Positions 1-6,685 of a DNA stretch of 47,500 nucleotides are shown one piece after another. Position 1 is the first letter of the stretch. Every line of letters starts with the position of its first letter. The stretch spans positions 1 to 47,500 of the forward strand of contig DAHVAJ010000052.1 in the NCBI GenBank assembly GCA_027314705.1. Direction: 5' to 3'. The position numbers and the translations under genes are program-made. The stretch comes from Acidimicrobiaceae bacterium (GTDB lineage Bacteria; Actinomycetota; Acidimicrobiia; Acidimicrobiales; RAAP-2). The notes under the pieces were generated by a model. The model was not told the origin of the DNA. It made no database searches and worked only from the letters and a program-made list of their open reading frames with translations.

Positions 1-20
1 TGTCTTCGGTCGACGGGCCA

Positions 21-227
21 TCACGCCACTTCCAGCTCGGCCAGCCAGCCCTCGAGGCACTGGCGACGGATCCGGAGCGACCCGTTGGGCAGGCGCACGA
101 AGTCGGGCCCTCGGCCCGAGCGCCGCCAGTCGTCCATGGTCGAGCGGCTGACGGCGATCTCGGCGCAGGCCTCGACGAAGGTCAGCCAGGGGTTGGGGTT
201 GGGGTTGTGGTTGGGCTTGGAGGTCAC
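21..227 (-). CDS. Excisionase-like helix-turn-helix protein (AlpA/MerR-type)
   Basis: A 68-residue protein consisting almost wholly of one winged HTH of the excisionase/AlpA type: a segment like 'FVEACAEIAVSRSTMDDWRR' followed by a wing 'RLPNGSLRIRR' and a C-terminal helix. In this family such small proteins bind attachment or promoter sites and direct excision or regulation of integrative elements. I chose the GTG at 227 because an AAGGGA ribosome site lies 6-7 bases upstream; longer readings have no such site. The N-terminus carries an Asn-Pro dipeptide run, encoded by a TTGGGG-like DNA repeat. It reads leftward out of the window, so any integrase partner would be beyond the edge. A plain regulatory role is also possible. 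Confidence 0.7.
   Translation of the reverse strand: MTSKPNHNPNPNPWLTFVEACAEIAVSRSTMDDWRRSGRGPDFVRLPNGSLRIRRQCLEGWLAELEVA
191..216 (+). repeat. TTGGGG-type G-run repeat (possible G-quadruplex)
   Basis: The plus strand here reads as consecutive GGTTGG/GGGGTT units with several G runs of two to four, separated by TT or TTGT. It lies inside the 5' end of the HTH gene, where the opposite strand encodes Asn-Pro repeats. The run pattern is compatible with a two- to three-tier G-quadruplex; that is inference. Confidence 0.45.
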
Positions 228-246
228 GGTGGGTCCCTTCACTGAC

Positions 247-263
247 CCAAGCAACGTGCTTGG
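247..263. promoter_or_regulatory. Perfect dyad in the leader of the excisionase-like gene
   Basis: CCAAGCA-ACG-TGCTTGG is a perfect 7-3-7 inverted repeat, 20 bases upstream of the GTG start at 227. A weaker outer pair (231-240 with 265-273) could extend it into a larger stem. It could be an autoregulatory operator, an arm-type binding site, or an mRNA hairpin next to the ribosome site. Confidence 0.55.
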
Positions 264-434
264 TGGAAGGACCCGTCCGTTGAGTTGATTGTGTGGCAAT
301 CGGCGCCGGGTGGGATCCGGGCGAATGCACGCGTGGAGGCGCGGCACGGTCTCCTCGACCGTCCTGCCTGCCGTGCGCGCTCCGGGCGCGCAAGGTACAG
401 TGTGGCCCCGCACTAGGGACAACGTCCCTGTTCA

Positions 435-503
435 GGGCCCCTTTCGTTCAGGGGCTGGGGATTTGTAATCCCAAGGTGCCGGGATCGAGACCCGGGCGGC
501 CCA
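435..503 (+). tRNA. tRNA-Thr(UGU)-like remnant, probable attachment site
   Basis: A 69-base tRNA-like sequence. The acceptor strands are GGGCCCC (435-441) and GCGGCCC (496-502), six of seven pairing, with discriminator A503 and no CCA. An anticodon arm with loop TTTGTAA gives anticodon UGU (four good pairs plus a G-A). A perfect T stem CCGGG/CCCGG encloses loop ATCGAGA. The D arm (442-455) is four or five bases too short and lacks a normal D stem. The 3' half looks like a real tRNA and the 5' half does not. This is what integrating elements that use the 3' half of a tRNA as att site leave behind. A poorly conserved functional tRNA is the alternative. Confidence 0.45.
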
Positions 504-516
504 CTCCCGACGGGCC

Positions 517-1452
517 TCACGCCGGCTGCCCGGAACGGGCGGCCGCGACCGTGGCGCGGAGCGCGTCGTCCCACGGGGTCGGCGCGAGCCCGAACGTACG
601 CTCCGTCTCCGCCGCGTCGATGACGAAGGGGGCCGTGAACTGGTAGGTCACGGTGGAGAGCGCCCGGACCATCGGCGAGACGAGCCCGATCCCCCGGAGG
701 GCGACGTCGGGGATCCGCGAGACCCGGGGCGTGTCGACGCCGGCCTCGTGTGCCGCCGCGGTCAGGAGCTCCCGCTGGGTGCGAGGCGACGGGGACGGCA
801 CGTGCCAGGGCTGTCCCCAGGCGCGCCCGTCCGTGCCGAGCACGGCCAGCGTGCGCCCGACGTCGGGGACGTAGGTCCAGGAGTGGGGCTGGTCCGGGTC
901 GCCGAGGACCCGGACCGGACGTCCCCGGAGGAGCCGGGGCAGCGCCCGGCCGAGGTGCGACGTCGCCCCCGTCCCCGGGCCGAAGAAGTCGGAGGCCCGG
1001 GCCTCGGTGGCCCGCACCCGCCCGGCGGTGTGCGCCGCCTCGGCGTCTCGCCACATCGAGGCGCGGATCCGTCCGTTGGTGAAGGTGGCGGCGAGCGGAT
1101 CGTCGGTGCGCAGCGGGTGGTCGACCGGGCCGTACCCGTAGAGGTTCGACATGGTGACGAGCACCGCCCCCGTCGTGCCGGCGACGGCCAGGAGCGAGGA
1201 GGCCAACGGGGGCCACTCCTCGGCCCAGCGGTGGTAGGGGGGATTGGCGCAGTTGTAGAGGGCGTCGGCGCCGGCGGCGACGGACGCCAGGCCGGCGGCG
1301 TCAGCGGCGTCGGCCGCCACCGGGGCCACCCGTGCGTCCCCCGTCGCCGCGCCCCGCCGCGTGACCACCACCACCTCGTGGCCGAGCTCGGCCAGGCACC
1401 GGGCCGTCGCCCGGCCGACCGCACCCGCCCCCACGATGACGTGCCTTCCCAT
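517..1452 (-). CDS. NAD(P)-dependent epimerase/dehydratase family protein
   Basis: A 311-residue extended-type short-chain dehydrogenase/reductase. The N-terminus has the Rossmann fingerprint GAGAVGRA followed by a beta-alpha unit, and 'YNCANPPYHRW' lies where family members contact the nucleotide. A proline-rich central part ('DFFGPGTGATSHLGRALPRLLRG') matches epimerase-like proteins that act on nucleotide sugars or isoprenoid/flavonoid ketones. The substrate cannot be told from sequence. The ATG at 1452 has a strong ribosome site, AAGGAGG, nine bases upstream. It is divergent from a TetR regulator, and the shared gap carries two near-identical palindromes, so it is probably the regulator's target. 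Confidence 0.85.
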   Translation of the reverse strand: MGRHVIVGAGAVGRATARCLAELGHEVVVVTRRGAATGDARVAPVAADAADAAGLASVAAGADALYNCANPPYHRWAEEWPPLASSLLAVAGTTGAVLVTMSNLYGYGPVDHPLRTDDPLAATFTNGRIRASMWRDAEAAHTAGRVRATEARASDFFGPGTGATSHLGRALPRLLRGRPVRVLGDPDQPHSWTYVPDVGRTLAVLGTDGRAWGQPWHVPSPSPRTQRELLTAAAHEAGVDTPRVSRIPDVALRGIGLVSPMVRALSTVTYQFTAPFVIDAAETERTFGLAPTPWDDALRATVAAARSGQPA

Positions 1453-1482
1453 GGTTCCTCCTTGCGTCTACTGCTCCTATTT

Positions 1483-1497
1483 GTGAGCACTGCTCAC
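1483..1497. promoter_or_regulatory. Operator palindrome 1, SDR/TetR intergenic region
   Basis: GTGAGCA-C-TGCTCAC is a perfect 15-base palindrome, nearly identical to the one at 1508-1522. The centres are 25 bases apart. It lies between the divergent SDR gene and TetR gene and flanks the TATAAG-like sequence (minus strand) that may be the SDR -10 box. TetR-family binding is inferred from position and symmetry. Confidence 0.7.
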
Positions 1498-1507
1498 CTT
1501 ATAGGAT

Positions 1508-1522
1508 GCGAGCAGTGCTCGC
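1508..1522. promoter_or_regulatory. Operator palindrome 2, SDR/TetR intergenic region
   Basis: GCGAGCA-G-TGCTCGC is a perfect 15-base palindrome. With the first site it defines a shared consensus G(T/C)GAGCANTGCTC(A/G)C. It is 24 bases upstream of the TetR start codon, so autorepression together with control of the divergent SDR gene is likely. Confidence 0.7.
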
Positions 1523-1545
1523 AAGTGGGAGGGGTGTCCTAGGCT

Positions 1546-2250
1546 GTGGACGTGCAGGAGACCGCCGGAGCCATCCGGACCCGGGCGAGAGCGGCCCTCC
1601 GTCGGGCGATCCTCGACGCGGCACTCGACCAGTTGGCCACCACCGGGGCCGACGGCCTCTCGGTCCGCCAGGTGGCGCGCCAGGTCGGTCTGGCCTCGTC
1701 GGCCATCTACCGGTACGTCCCGAGCCGCGACGCCCTCCTGACCGAACTGATCCTGGCGGGCTACGACCAGCTCGGGGAGGCCGCCGAACAGGCCGAGGCC
1801 GGCTGCGACCGGGGAGACCTCCGGGGCCGGTTCGCCGCCACGGCCCGGGCCGTCCGCTCCTGGGGCGCGGCCCATCCCCACCACTACGCCCTCCTCTACG
1901 GCTCACCCGTCCCCGGCTACGCCGCCCCCGAGGAGACCGCCGGTCCGGCGAGCCGGGTGCCGCTCGTGCTCTCGGGCATCCTGCGCGACGCCGCCGTGGC
2001 CGGGGCCCCGCCGCCACCGCGGCCGGGCCCGGAGCCCGACTCGGGGATCCTCGAGCCCGAGGTGCTCACCACCGTGCTGGCCGGCGTGGCGCCCCGGGCG
2101 GCCACCGAGGCCGTCCTGGTGTGGGCCTCGCTCTTCGGGGTGGTGAGCTTCGAGCTCTTCGGGCACTTCGTGGGCTCGGTGGCCGACGCCGACCGGTTCT
2201 TCGAGGCGGCCCTCGGCTCCCTCATGGACCGGCTCGCGCTACCGGGTTGA
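1546..2250 (+). CDS. TetR/AcrR family transcriptional regulator (WHG-type C-terminal domain)
   Basis: A 234-residue TetR-type repressor. An N-terminal HTH spans about residues 14-60 ('LSVRQVARQVGLASSAIYRYV'-like, with the usual Tyr-x-Tyr-Val ending). The C-terminal ligand domain contains 'WGAAHPHHYALLYGSPVPGY', typical of the WHG-type TetR C-terminal family. The start is GTG at 1546; a second GTG two codons on is possible. The gene is divergent from an SDR enzyme, and the 93-base gap holds two matching 15-base palindromes. It therefore probably represses itself and the SDR gene in response to an unknown small molecule. Confidence 0.9.
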   Translation: MDVQETAGAIRTRARAALRRAILDAALDQLATTGADGLSVRQVARQVGLASSAIYRYVPSRDALLTELILAGYDQLGEAAEQAEAGCDRGDLRGRFAATARAVRSWGAAHPHHYALLYGSPVPGYAAPEETAGPASRVPLVLSGILRDAAVAGAPPPPRPGPEPDSGILEPEVLTTVLAGVAPRAATEAVLVWASLFGVVSFELFGHFVGSVADADRFFEAALGSLMDRLALPG

Positions 2251-2476
2251 GCCCGGGCCGCGCCGCCGGCGGGCGACCGGACCGGCCGCCGGGAGGCCCT
2301 CGTTTCGCCCGCGTGAACAGTTCGCGCGCGCTCTTGCGCCGACGCCCGCCGTCGGCGAGGGTGAGGACCGTGAGCGCGCCCGAATCCGCCACGCCCCGGC
2401 CGGCAGGGTCGCGCCCTCCGGCCGAGGGGACGCCACCCGGCCCGTGCCGGTGGGCGCGTCCACCGGGACCGCGGAC

Positions 2477-2692
2477 ATGAGCGGGTCCGGGGGCTGTGGG
2501 GCGTCCCTGCCCCGACGCATCGACCAGTGCGAGTGCCATCTGCCCCCCGGCCACCCGCCCCCCCACCGGTGCGGCGACTGCGGTCTGGAGTGGTTCGAGA
2601 CGGCCCGGTCGATCGCCGCCGTGCGCCGCGACCACGGCGACGCGGGAGCGCCCGGCGCCGGGGGCCAGGCCCCGTCCGTCGGCCCGGCGTGA
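2477..2692 (+). CDS. Small Cys/His-rich protein, copy A of a tandem pair
   Basis: I do not recognise this 71-residue protein. Its core has a Cys-x-Cys, then 'LPPGHPPPHRCGDC', then 'LEWFETARSIAA', with a low-complexity Gly/Pro/Ala tail. The Cys-x-Cys, His and Cys-x-x-Cys pattern would suit zinc binding. A second gene 43 bases downstream encodes a protein of exactly the same length with the same core, so a tandem duplication of a real coding sequence is the best explanation. The ATG at 2477 was chosen to match the length of copy B; a longer reading from 2444 is possible. No membrane segment or signal is visible. Function unknown. Confidence 0.55.
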   Translation: MSGSGGCGASLPRRIDQCECHLPPGHPPPHRCGDCGLEWFETARSIAAVRRDHGDAGAPGAGGQAPSVGPA

Positions 2693-2735
2693 GCCGCACC
2701 CGCCGGCATTGCCGTGCCCGCCCGGGCCGGCGAGA

Positions 2736-2951
2736 ATGACGGTCATGGGCGACCCGGGCACCTGCGGGACGGAGCGGCGGCGGCGGCGCGGCACCTGCCA
2801 GTGCCGCCTGCCCCTCGGCCACCCCCCGCCCCACCGGTGCGGCGACTGCGACCTGGAGTGGTCCGGGACGGCCCGGTCGATCGCGCCGGCGCGCCCCGAC
2901 GGAGGTCCCGGTGGACCGGCGCCGCCGGGCGCCGCCGGTCCGCACGACTGA
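2736..2951 (+). CDS. Small Cys/His-rich protein, copy B of a tandem pair
   Basis: This 71-residue protein is a paralogue of the gene just upstream. It shares Cys-x-Cys, 'GHPPPHRCGDC', 'LEW' and 'TARSIA', while both ends diverge. The DNA over the shared core is also closely similar, which suggests a fairly recent duplication. An Arg run precedes the first Cys, hinting at nucleic-acid contact if the protein is a zinc ribbon; that is speculation. The start is ATG 2736, with an in-frame ATG at 2745 as alternative. It is followed at once by the convergent phosphate symporter gene. Function unknown. Confidence 0.55.
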   Translation: MTVMGDPGTCGTERRRRRGTCQCRLPLGHPPPHRCGDCDLEWSGTARSIAPARPDGGPGGPAPPGAAGPHD

Positions 2952-3004
2952 TCCCGGCCATCCCCGGCGCACGGCCCCGCGGGCCACCGGGATCGCGCCG
3001 GCCG

Positions 3005-4486
3005 TCAGGCGATCTCGGCCTGCGTCCCGGAGCCGACCCCGGGATCGAGCACGACGACCGGACCCTCGGGGGCGACCTCCCGACCCGGTGCCGACCTGCC
3101 GGCCACCTCCTCCAGGGAGCGTCCCGACGGCTCGGGCAGCGGCAGCGTGAGGAGCACCCCGGCGACGGAAGCCCCGGCGGCGACCAGCAGCATGCCCCGC
3201 AGGCCGATGTTCCTCTGCAGGGTGGGCACGAGGAACACCCCGACGAAGGCGCCCAGCTTGCCCAGCCCGGCGGCCACGCCGTGTCCGGTGGTGCGCATGT
3301 TGACCGGGAACACCTCCGACGGCAGCACGAACGTCGTCATGTTGGGCCCGAACTCGATGAAGAAGTAGCTGAGGCCGAAGATGAGGAGGAACGGCACGAT
3401 CAAGGTGGTCAGCCGCCCGAAGATCCCGAGCGCGCCGAAGGCCACGGCCATCACCGAGAAGCCGATGATCTGGAGCCGTTTGTGGCCGATCCGGTCCATC
3501 CGCACGATGGCCAGGAGGTACCCCGGCACGGCGAAGACGACGAAGAGGCCGAGGGTCCACACGAGCTTCAACGAGAGCGACGCGTGCGGGCTGACTTCCT
3601 TCAGGATGGCCGGCAGGCTGAGGGTGTTGCCGTAGTAGGCGTAGTCGAAGAGGAACCACGACCCGGCCGTCCCGAGGAGCAGGACGAGCATCCGGCGGTC
3701 CCGGAGGAACGAGCCGAGGGTGAACAGCCGGCGTTCGGCCACCCGGTCCACCGCCGGGACGTCCACGCCGGTGAGCGCGGCGAGGTCTGCCGCCGCGGCC
3801 TCCACCGCACCGTGCACGTGGGCACGGAAGCGTGGCGACTCGGGGATCTTGGTCCGGAGGTAGACCACGGCGGCGGCCGGCACGGCCCCGAGACCCAGCA
3901 GCAGGCGCCAGGTCAGCTCGTGGTCCACGCCGGTGGCGATGAGCAGGAGGGCGACCAGCGGCCCCACGACGAGACCGACCGCCTGCATGGAGAAGACCAT
4001 GCCGACCAGACGGCCGCGGTCGCTCCGGTTGGAGTACTCGCTCATCAGCACCGCGGAGACCGGGTAGTCGCCGCCGATCCCCAGGCCGAGCAGCAGGCGG
4101 GCGGCCACCAGGACGCCCACGTTGGGCGCCACGGCCGAGGCCACGGCCCCGACGATCATGACGATGGCCACGAGGGCGTAGACCCGCTTGCGGCCGATCA
4201 GGTCGGCGATGCGGCCGAAGACCAGTGCGCCCACGAACGCACCGAGGATGGCCGAACCGGTCACCCAGCTGGTCTCGGCCGTGCTCAGGTGCCACTGGGC
4301 GGCCACCAGCACGGCCACCGTCGAGATGACGAAGAGGTCGTAGGCGTCGGTGAAGAAGCCGACTCCCGAGACGACCACGACGCGGTGGTGGAACGACCCG
4401 GTCGGTGACTCGTCGAGGACGGCGTCGACCGAGCCCGACGAGTGGGCCCGGGGCGCTCCCGCCGCCGTTCGATGGTCTGTCGCCAT
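3005..4486 (-). CDS. MFS transporter, phosphate:H+ symporter (PHS) type
   Basis: A 493-residue major facilitator protein with about twelve hydrophobic segments. The first segment 'GVGFFTDAYDLFVIS' (residues 41-55) and 'GLGIGGDYPVSA' match the inorganic phosphate symporter group (Pho84-like), and 'GRIADLIGRKR' is the MFS loop 2-3 signature. A long loop sits between segments 6 and 7. The ATG at 4486, with AGGGG just upstream, is preferred over an in-frame GTG at 4525, which would fall almost against the PHO-box array. The gene is divergent from phoU, and the gap carries 11-bp phased PHO repeats. This supports phosphate as substrate and induction under phosphate starvation. Other organic-ion MFS substrates cannot be excluded by sequence alone. 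Confidence 0.85.
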   Translation of the reverse strand: MATDHRTAAGAPRAHSSGSVDAVLDESPTGSFHHRVVVVSGVGFFTDAYDLFVISTVAVLVAAQWHLSTAETSWVTGSAILGAFVGALVFGRIADLIGRKRVYALVAIVMIVGAVASAVAPNVGVLVAARLLLGLGIGGDYPVSAVLMSEYSNRSDRGRLVGMVFSMQAVGLVVGPLVALLLIATGVDHELTWRLLLGLGAVPAAAVVYLRTKIPESPRFRAHVHGAVEAAAADLAALTGVDVPAVDRVAERRLFTLGSFLRDRRMLVLLLGTAGSWFLFDYAYYGNTLSLPAILKEVSPHASLSLKLVWTLGLFVVFAVPGYLLAIVRMDRIGHKRLQIIGFSVMAVAFGALGIFGRLTTLIVPFLLIFGLSYFFIEFGPNMTTFVLPSEVFPVNMRTTGHGVAAGLGKLGAFVGVFLVPTLQRNIGLRGMLLVAAGASVAGVLLTLPLPEPSGRSLEEVAGRSAPGREVAPEGPVVVLDPGVGSGTQAEIA

Positions 4487-4532
4487 GTCCCCTGCTGCCT
4501 CCGGACGCCGCTCTGGAGCCAACACTGCTTGA

Positions 4533-4587
4533 ACAAGGTGAACGAAACCTTTCCTGCAGATGAACGGATGGTGATCACTCCGTGAAC
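4533..4587 (-). promoter_or_regulatory. PHO-box array: 11-bp phased direct repeats
   Basis: On the minus strand five consecutive 11-base units read GTTCACGGAGT, GATCACCATCC, GTTCATCTGCA, GGAAAGGTTTC, GTTCACCTTGT. Four of the five start with GTTCAC or a one-base variant. Actinobacterial PhoP boxes are 11-bp direct repeats of the GTTCACC type, so both unit and period fit. The array lies between the divergent symporter and phoU genes. Confidence 0.75.
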
Positions 4588-4618
4588 ACCGGGCGGCTCG
4601 CGGCTAGGGTCACCCCCC

Positions 4619-5233
4619 ATGCCGACGGGGGAGGCGCAGGAGGAGATCGACCGCCGGGTGACCCAGCTGTTCGCCCTCGTCTCGCAGGCGCTGGCCCAGG
4701 CCACGGTGGCCCTCCTCGACGGCGACCTGGCCCTCGGCCAGCAGGTGGTCGAGGGTGACCAGGGGGTCGACGAGCTCACGGCCGAGGTCGAGCTCCTGGT
4801 CTGGGACCAGATCGACCGCGCACCGGGCGTCCCCGAGCTCCGGCGGCTGGTCGGCCTCCTCCTCATCCTGCCCGAGCTCGAGCGCAGCGCCGACCTGGCG
4901 GAGCACGTGGCGCAACGCGCCGTGGGCAACCTGGGCGTCGACATGAGCCCGCTCAGCCGCGGCATCGTCCAGCGCATGACCGAGGTGGCGCTCGACATGT
5001 GGCGAGCCGCGGCCGACGCCTACGGCGACCGCGTCCCCCGTTCCGAGGACCTGGCCGAGACCGACGTGGAGATGGACATCCTCCACCGACGCCTGATGGA
5101 CGAGATCGCAGCCGAGGCCATGCCCACCCCGGTGGCCTCCCAGGTCACCCTCCTGGCCCGCTTCTACGAGCGCCTCGGCGACCACGCCGTCAACCTGGCC
5201 CGCCGGATCGAGCTCCTCCCGGCCGTCGACTGA
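4619..5233 (+). CDS. phoU: PhoU family phosphate signalling regulator
   Basis: A 204-residue all-helical protein with two PhoU three-helix repeats. Repeat one carries 'EGDQGVDEL' and repeat two 'ETDVEMDIL', the acidic metal-binding E/D-x-x-x-D motifs of PhoU. The C-terminus has 'ERLGDHAVNLARRI', the family signature. PhoU links phosphate transport to the PhoR/PhoP two-component system and keeps it off when phosphate is plentiful. No pst genes are next to it; instead it faces a PHS-type symporter across a PHO-box array. The start is ATG 4619; the ribosome site is weak. Length is normal for the family. Confidence 0.92.
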   Translation: MPTGEAQEEIDRRVTQLFALVSQALAQATVALLDGDLALGQQVVEGDQGVDELTAEVELLVWDQIDRAPGVPELRRLVGLLLILPELERSADLAEHVAQRAVGNLGVDMSPLSRGIVQRMTEVALDMWRAAADAYGDRVPRSEDLAETDVEMDILHRRLMDEIAAEAMPTPVASQVTLLARFYERLGDHAVNLARRIELLPAVD

Positions 5234-5259
5234 GCGACGTCCTCCGGGACCCGGCGTCC

Positions 5260-6066
5260 TCAGCCCGTCGGGGCCCAGCGCGGCGGGCGCTTCCCGAGGA
5301 AGGCGGCGACGGCCTCGGCCTGGTCGTCGGAGCCGACGCAGAGGAGCTGGGTGTGGTTCTCGAGGGCGATCGCCGCCTCGAGGGCGGGCACCTCGAGCGA
5401 CGCCCACATCGTCTCCTTGGTCATCCGCACGCCGAAGGGCGAGTTGGCCAGGACCAGCCGGGCCTCCTCCAGGCACCGGTCGAGGAGCAGCCCGTCCTCG
5501 ACCACGTCGAGGACCAGGCCGAGGCGGGCCGCCTCGGCCGACTCGACGATGCGCCCGGTGAGCATCATCTCGTGGGCAGGGCCCACGCCGACCAGCCGGG
5601 GCAGCAGCCAGGAGGTGCCGATGTCGCACCCCGACACCCCGATCTTCACGAAGGCGGCACTGAACCGGGCCGACGCTGCGGCGATCCGGAGGTCCGAGCC
5701 CAGCACCAGGGCCAGGCCCCCGCCGGTGGCCGGACCGTTGACGGCGGCGATGACCGGCTGGTGGACGGCGCGCAGGTGGCCGACGAGGGAGGCGATGTGC
5801 TGCTGGGTGGCGAGGGCCAGGGTGGTGCCGTCCCCGCCGGCACCGGGCGGGGTGCCGTACCCGGCGAGGTCCAGCCCGGCGCAGAACGCCCGCCCGGTGC
5901 CGGTGAGGATCACGACGCGGCACGCCCGGTCCCGGGCGACGGCATCGAGGGCGTCGTGGAGGTCCTGGACGAGCTCGGCGGTCATGGCGTTGAGCCGTTC
6001 GGGGCGGTGGAGGCTGAGCAGCGTCACCCCGGGGGCCGGGCGGGTGGTGAGCACGGTGTCCGTCAC
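5260..6066 (-). CDS. Enoyl-CoA hydratase/isomerase family protein
   Basis: A 268-residue crotonase-fold protein. The two oxyanion-hole segments are 'FCAGLDLAGYG' and 'GPATGGGLALVLGSDLRIA', followed by a helix with 'SWLLPRLVG'. The segment 'AAFVKIGVSGCDIG' lacks the glutamate usually seen after 'QP' in classical hydratases; as I recall, a group of actinobacterial EchA proteins shares this form. It probably acts on acyl-CoA in fatty-acid or related catabolism, but hydratase versus isomerase cannot be settled here. The GTG at 6066 was chosen; readings further upstream lack homology-like sequence. It is convergent with phoU and divergent from the next gene. Confidence 0.88.
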   Translation of the reverse strand: MTDTVLTTRPAPGVTLLSLHRPERLNAMTAELVQDLHDALDAVARDRACRVVILTGTGRAFCAGLDLAGYGTPPGAGGDGTTLALATQQHIASLVGHLRAVHQPVIAAVNGPATGGGLALVLGSDLRIAAASARFSAAFVKIGVSGCDIGTSWLLPRLVGVGPAHEMMLTGRIVESAEAARLGLVLDVVEDGLLLDRCLEEARLVLANSPFGVRMTKETMWASLEVPALEAAIALENHTQLLCVGSDDQAEAVAAFLGKRPPRWAPTG

Positions 6067-6141
6067 CGGCTCAGCCTGGCACGGGCGGTCCCCGTCCGCC
6101 ACGGGCGGGAGGCCGGCACGGTGGCCGCCTAGGATCGCCCC

Positions 6142-6561
6142 ATGGACCTCGACCGGGCGCTGGCCTTCGCCGGCGGTCGCCGCAACGGCCTGCTCACCAC
6201 GTTGCGAGCCGACGGCCGGCCGCAGCAGTCGGTCGTCTTCTTCGTGGCCGACGGCCGCCGCTTCGACCTCTCGACCACCGACGGCAGGGCCAAGACGCGG
6301 AACCTGCGCCGGGACCCCCGGGCCGCCCTGTTCGTACCGGGCGACGACGTCTTCACCTGGGTGAGCCTGGACGGGACCGTCGAGCTCGGCCCCGTCGCCA
6401 CGGCCACCGACGACGGGGCCACCGACCGCCTCGTCGAGTACTACCGCCGCGCCAACGGCGACCACGAGGACTGGGCCGCCTACCGCCGGGCCATGGTGGA
6501 GGAAGGGCGCCTGCTCGCCACGTTCACCGCCACCTCGGCCACCGGCATCCTGCCCGGCTGA
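6142..6561 (+). CDS. PPOX-class F420-dependent protein (split-barrel fold)
   Basis: A 139-residue single-domain split-barrel protein. The start 'LDRALAFAGGRRNGLLTTLRADGRPQ' and the segment 'LSTTDGRAKTRNLRRDPRAALFV' match the PNPOx-like family that in actinobacteria usually binds F420 (the FDOR-B group). These proteins act as quinone or biliverdin reductases or have unknown substrates. Length is normal. It is the first of two co-directional genes, ahead of an SDR enzyme 124 bases downstream. Confidence 0.85.
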   Translation: MDLDRALAFAGGRRNGLLTTLRADGRPQQSVVFFVADGRRFDLSTTDGRAKTRNLRRDPRAALFVPGDDVFTWVSLDGTVELGPVATATDDGATDRLVEYYRRANGDHEDWAAYRRAMVEEGRLLATFTATSATGILPG

Positions 6562-6685
6562 CCCGCCCCGGCCCGGGGCCCCGTGCCGTCCGGGAGGCCG
6601 TCCCCGGGTGGACCGCGCCACCAGCGCCGGGCCGGCCCGCCGAGGCCGTAGTGTGCGGGCACCGACGTGGGAGGAGGCCGCCGCC

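Noticed and set aside
191-216. Telomere-like TTGGGG repeat as a replicon end
   Set aside because: It is short, lies inside a coding frame that reads Asn-Pro, and is not at a sequence terminus with hairpins typical of linear replicons.
1917-4295. A 792-codon open frame on the minus strand across the MFS and TetR genes
   Set aside because: It is Arg/Gly/Pro-rich with no domain pattern and overlaps two clear genes; such open frames are expected opposite genes in very GC-rich DNA. Similar long frames at 8195-10414, 16728-19937 and 30380-33556 were rejected for the same reason.
4487-4525. GTG start at 4525 for the phosphate symporter
   Set aside because: It lies 8 bases from the PHO-box array, has no ribosome site, and adds 13 residues not needed by the family; ATG 4486 has AGGGG upstream.
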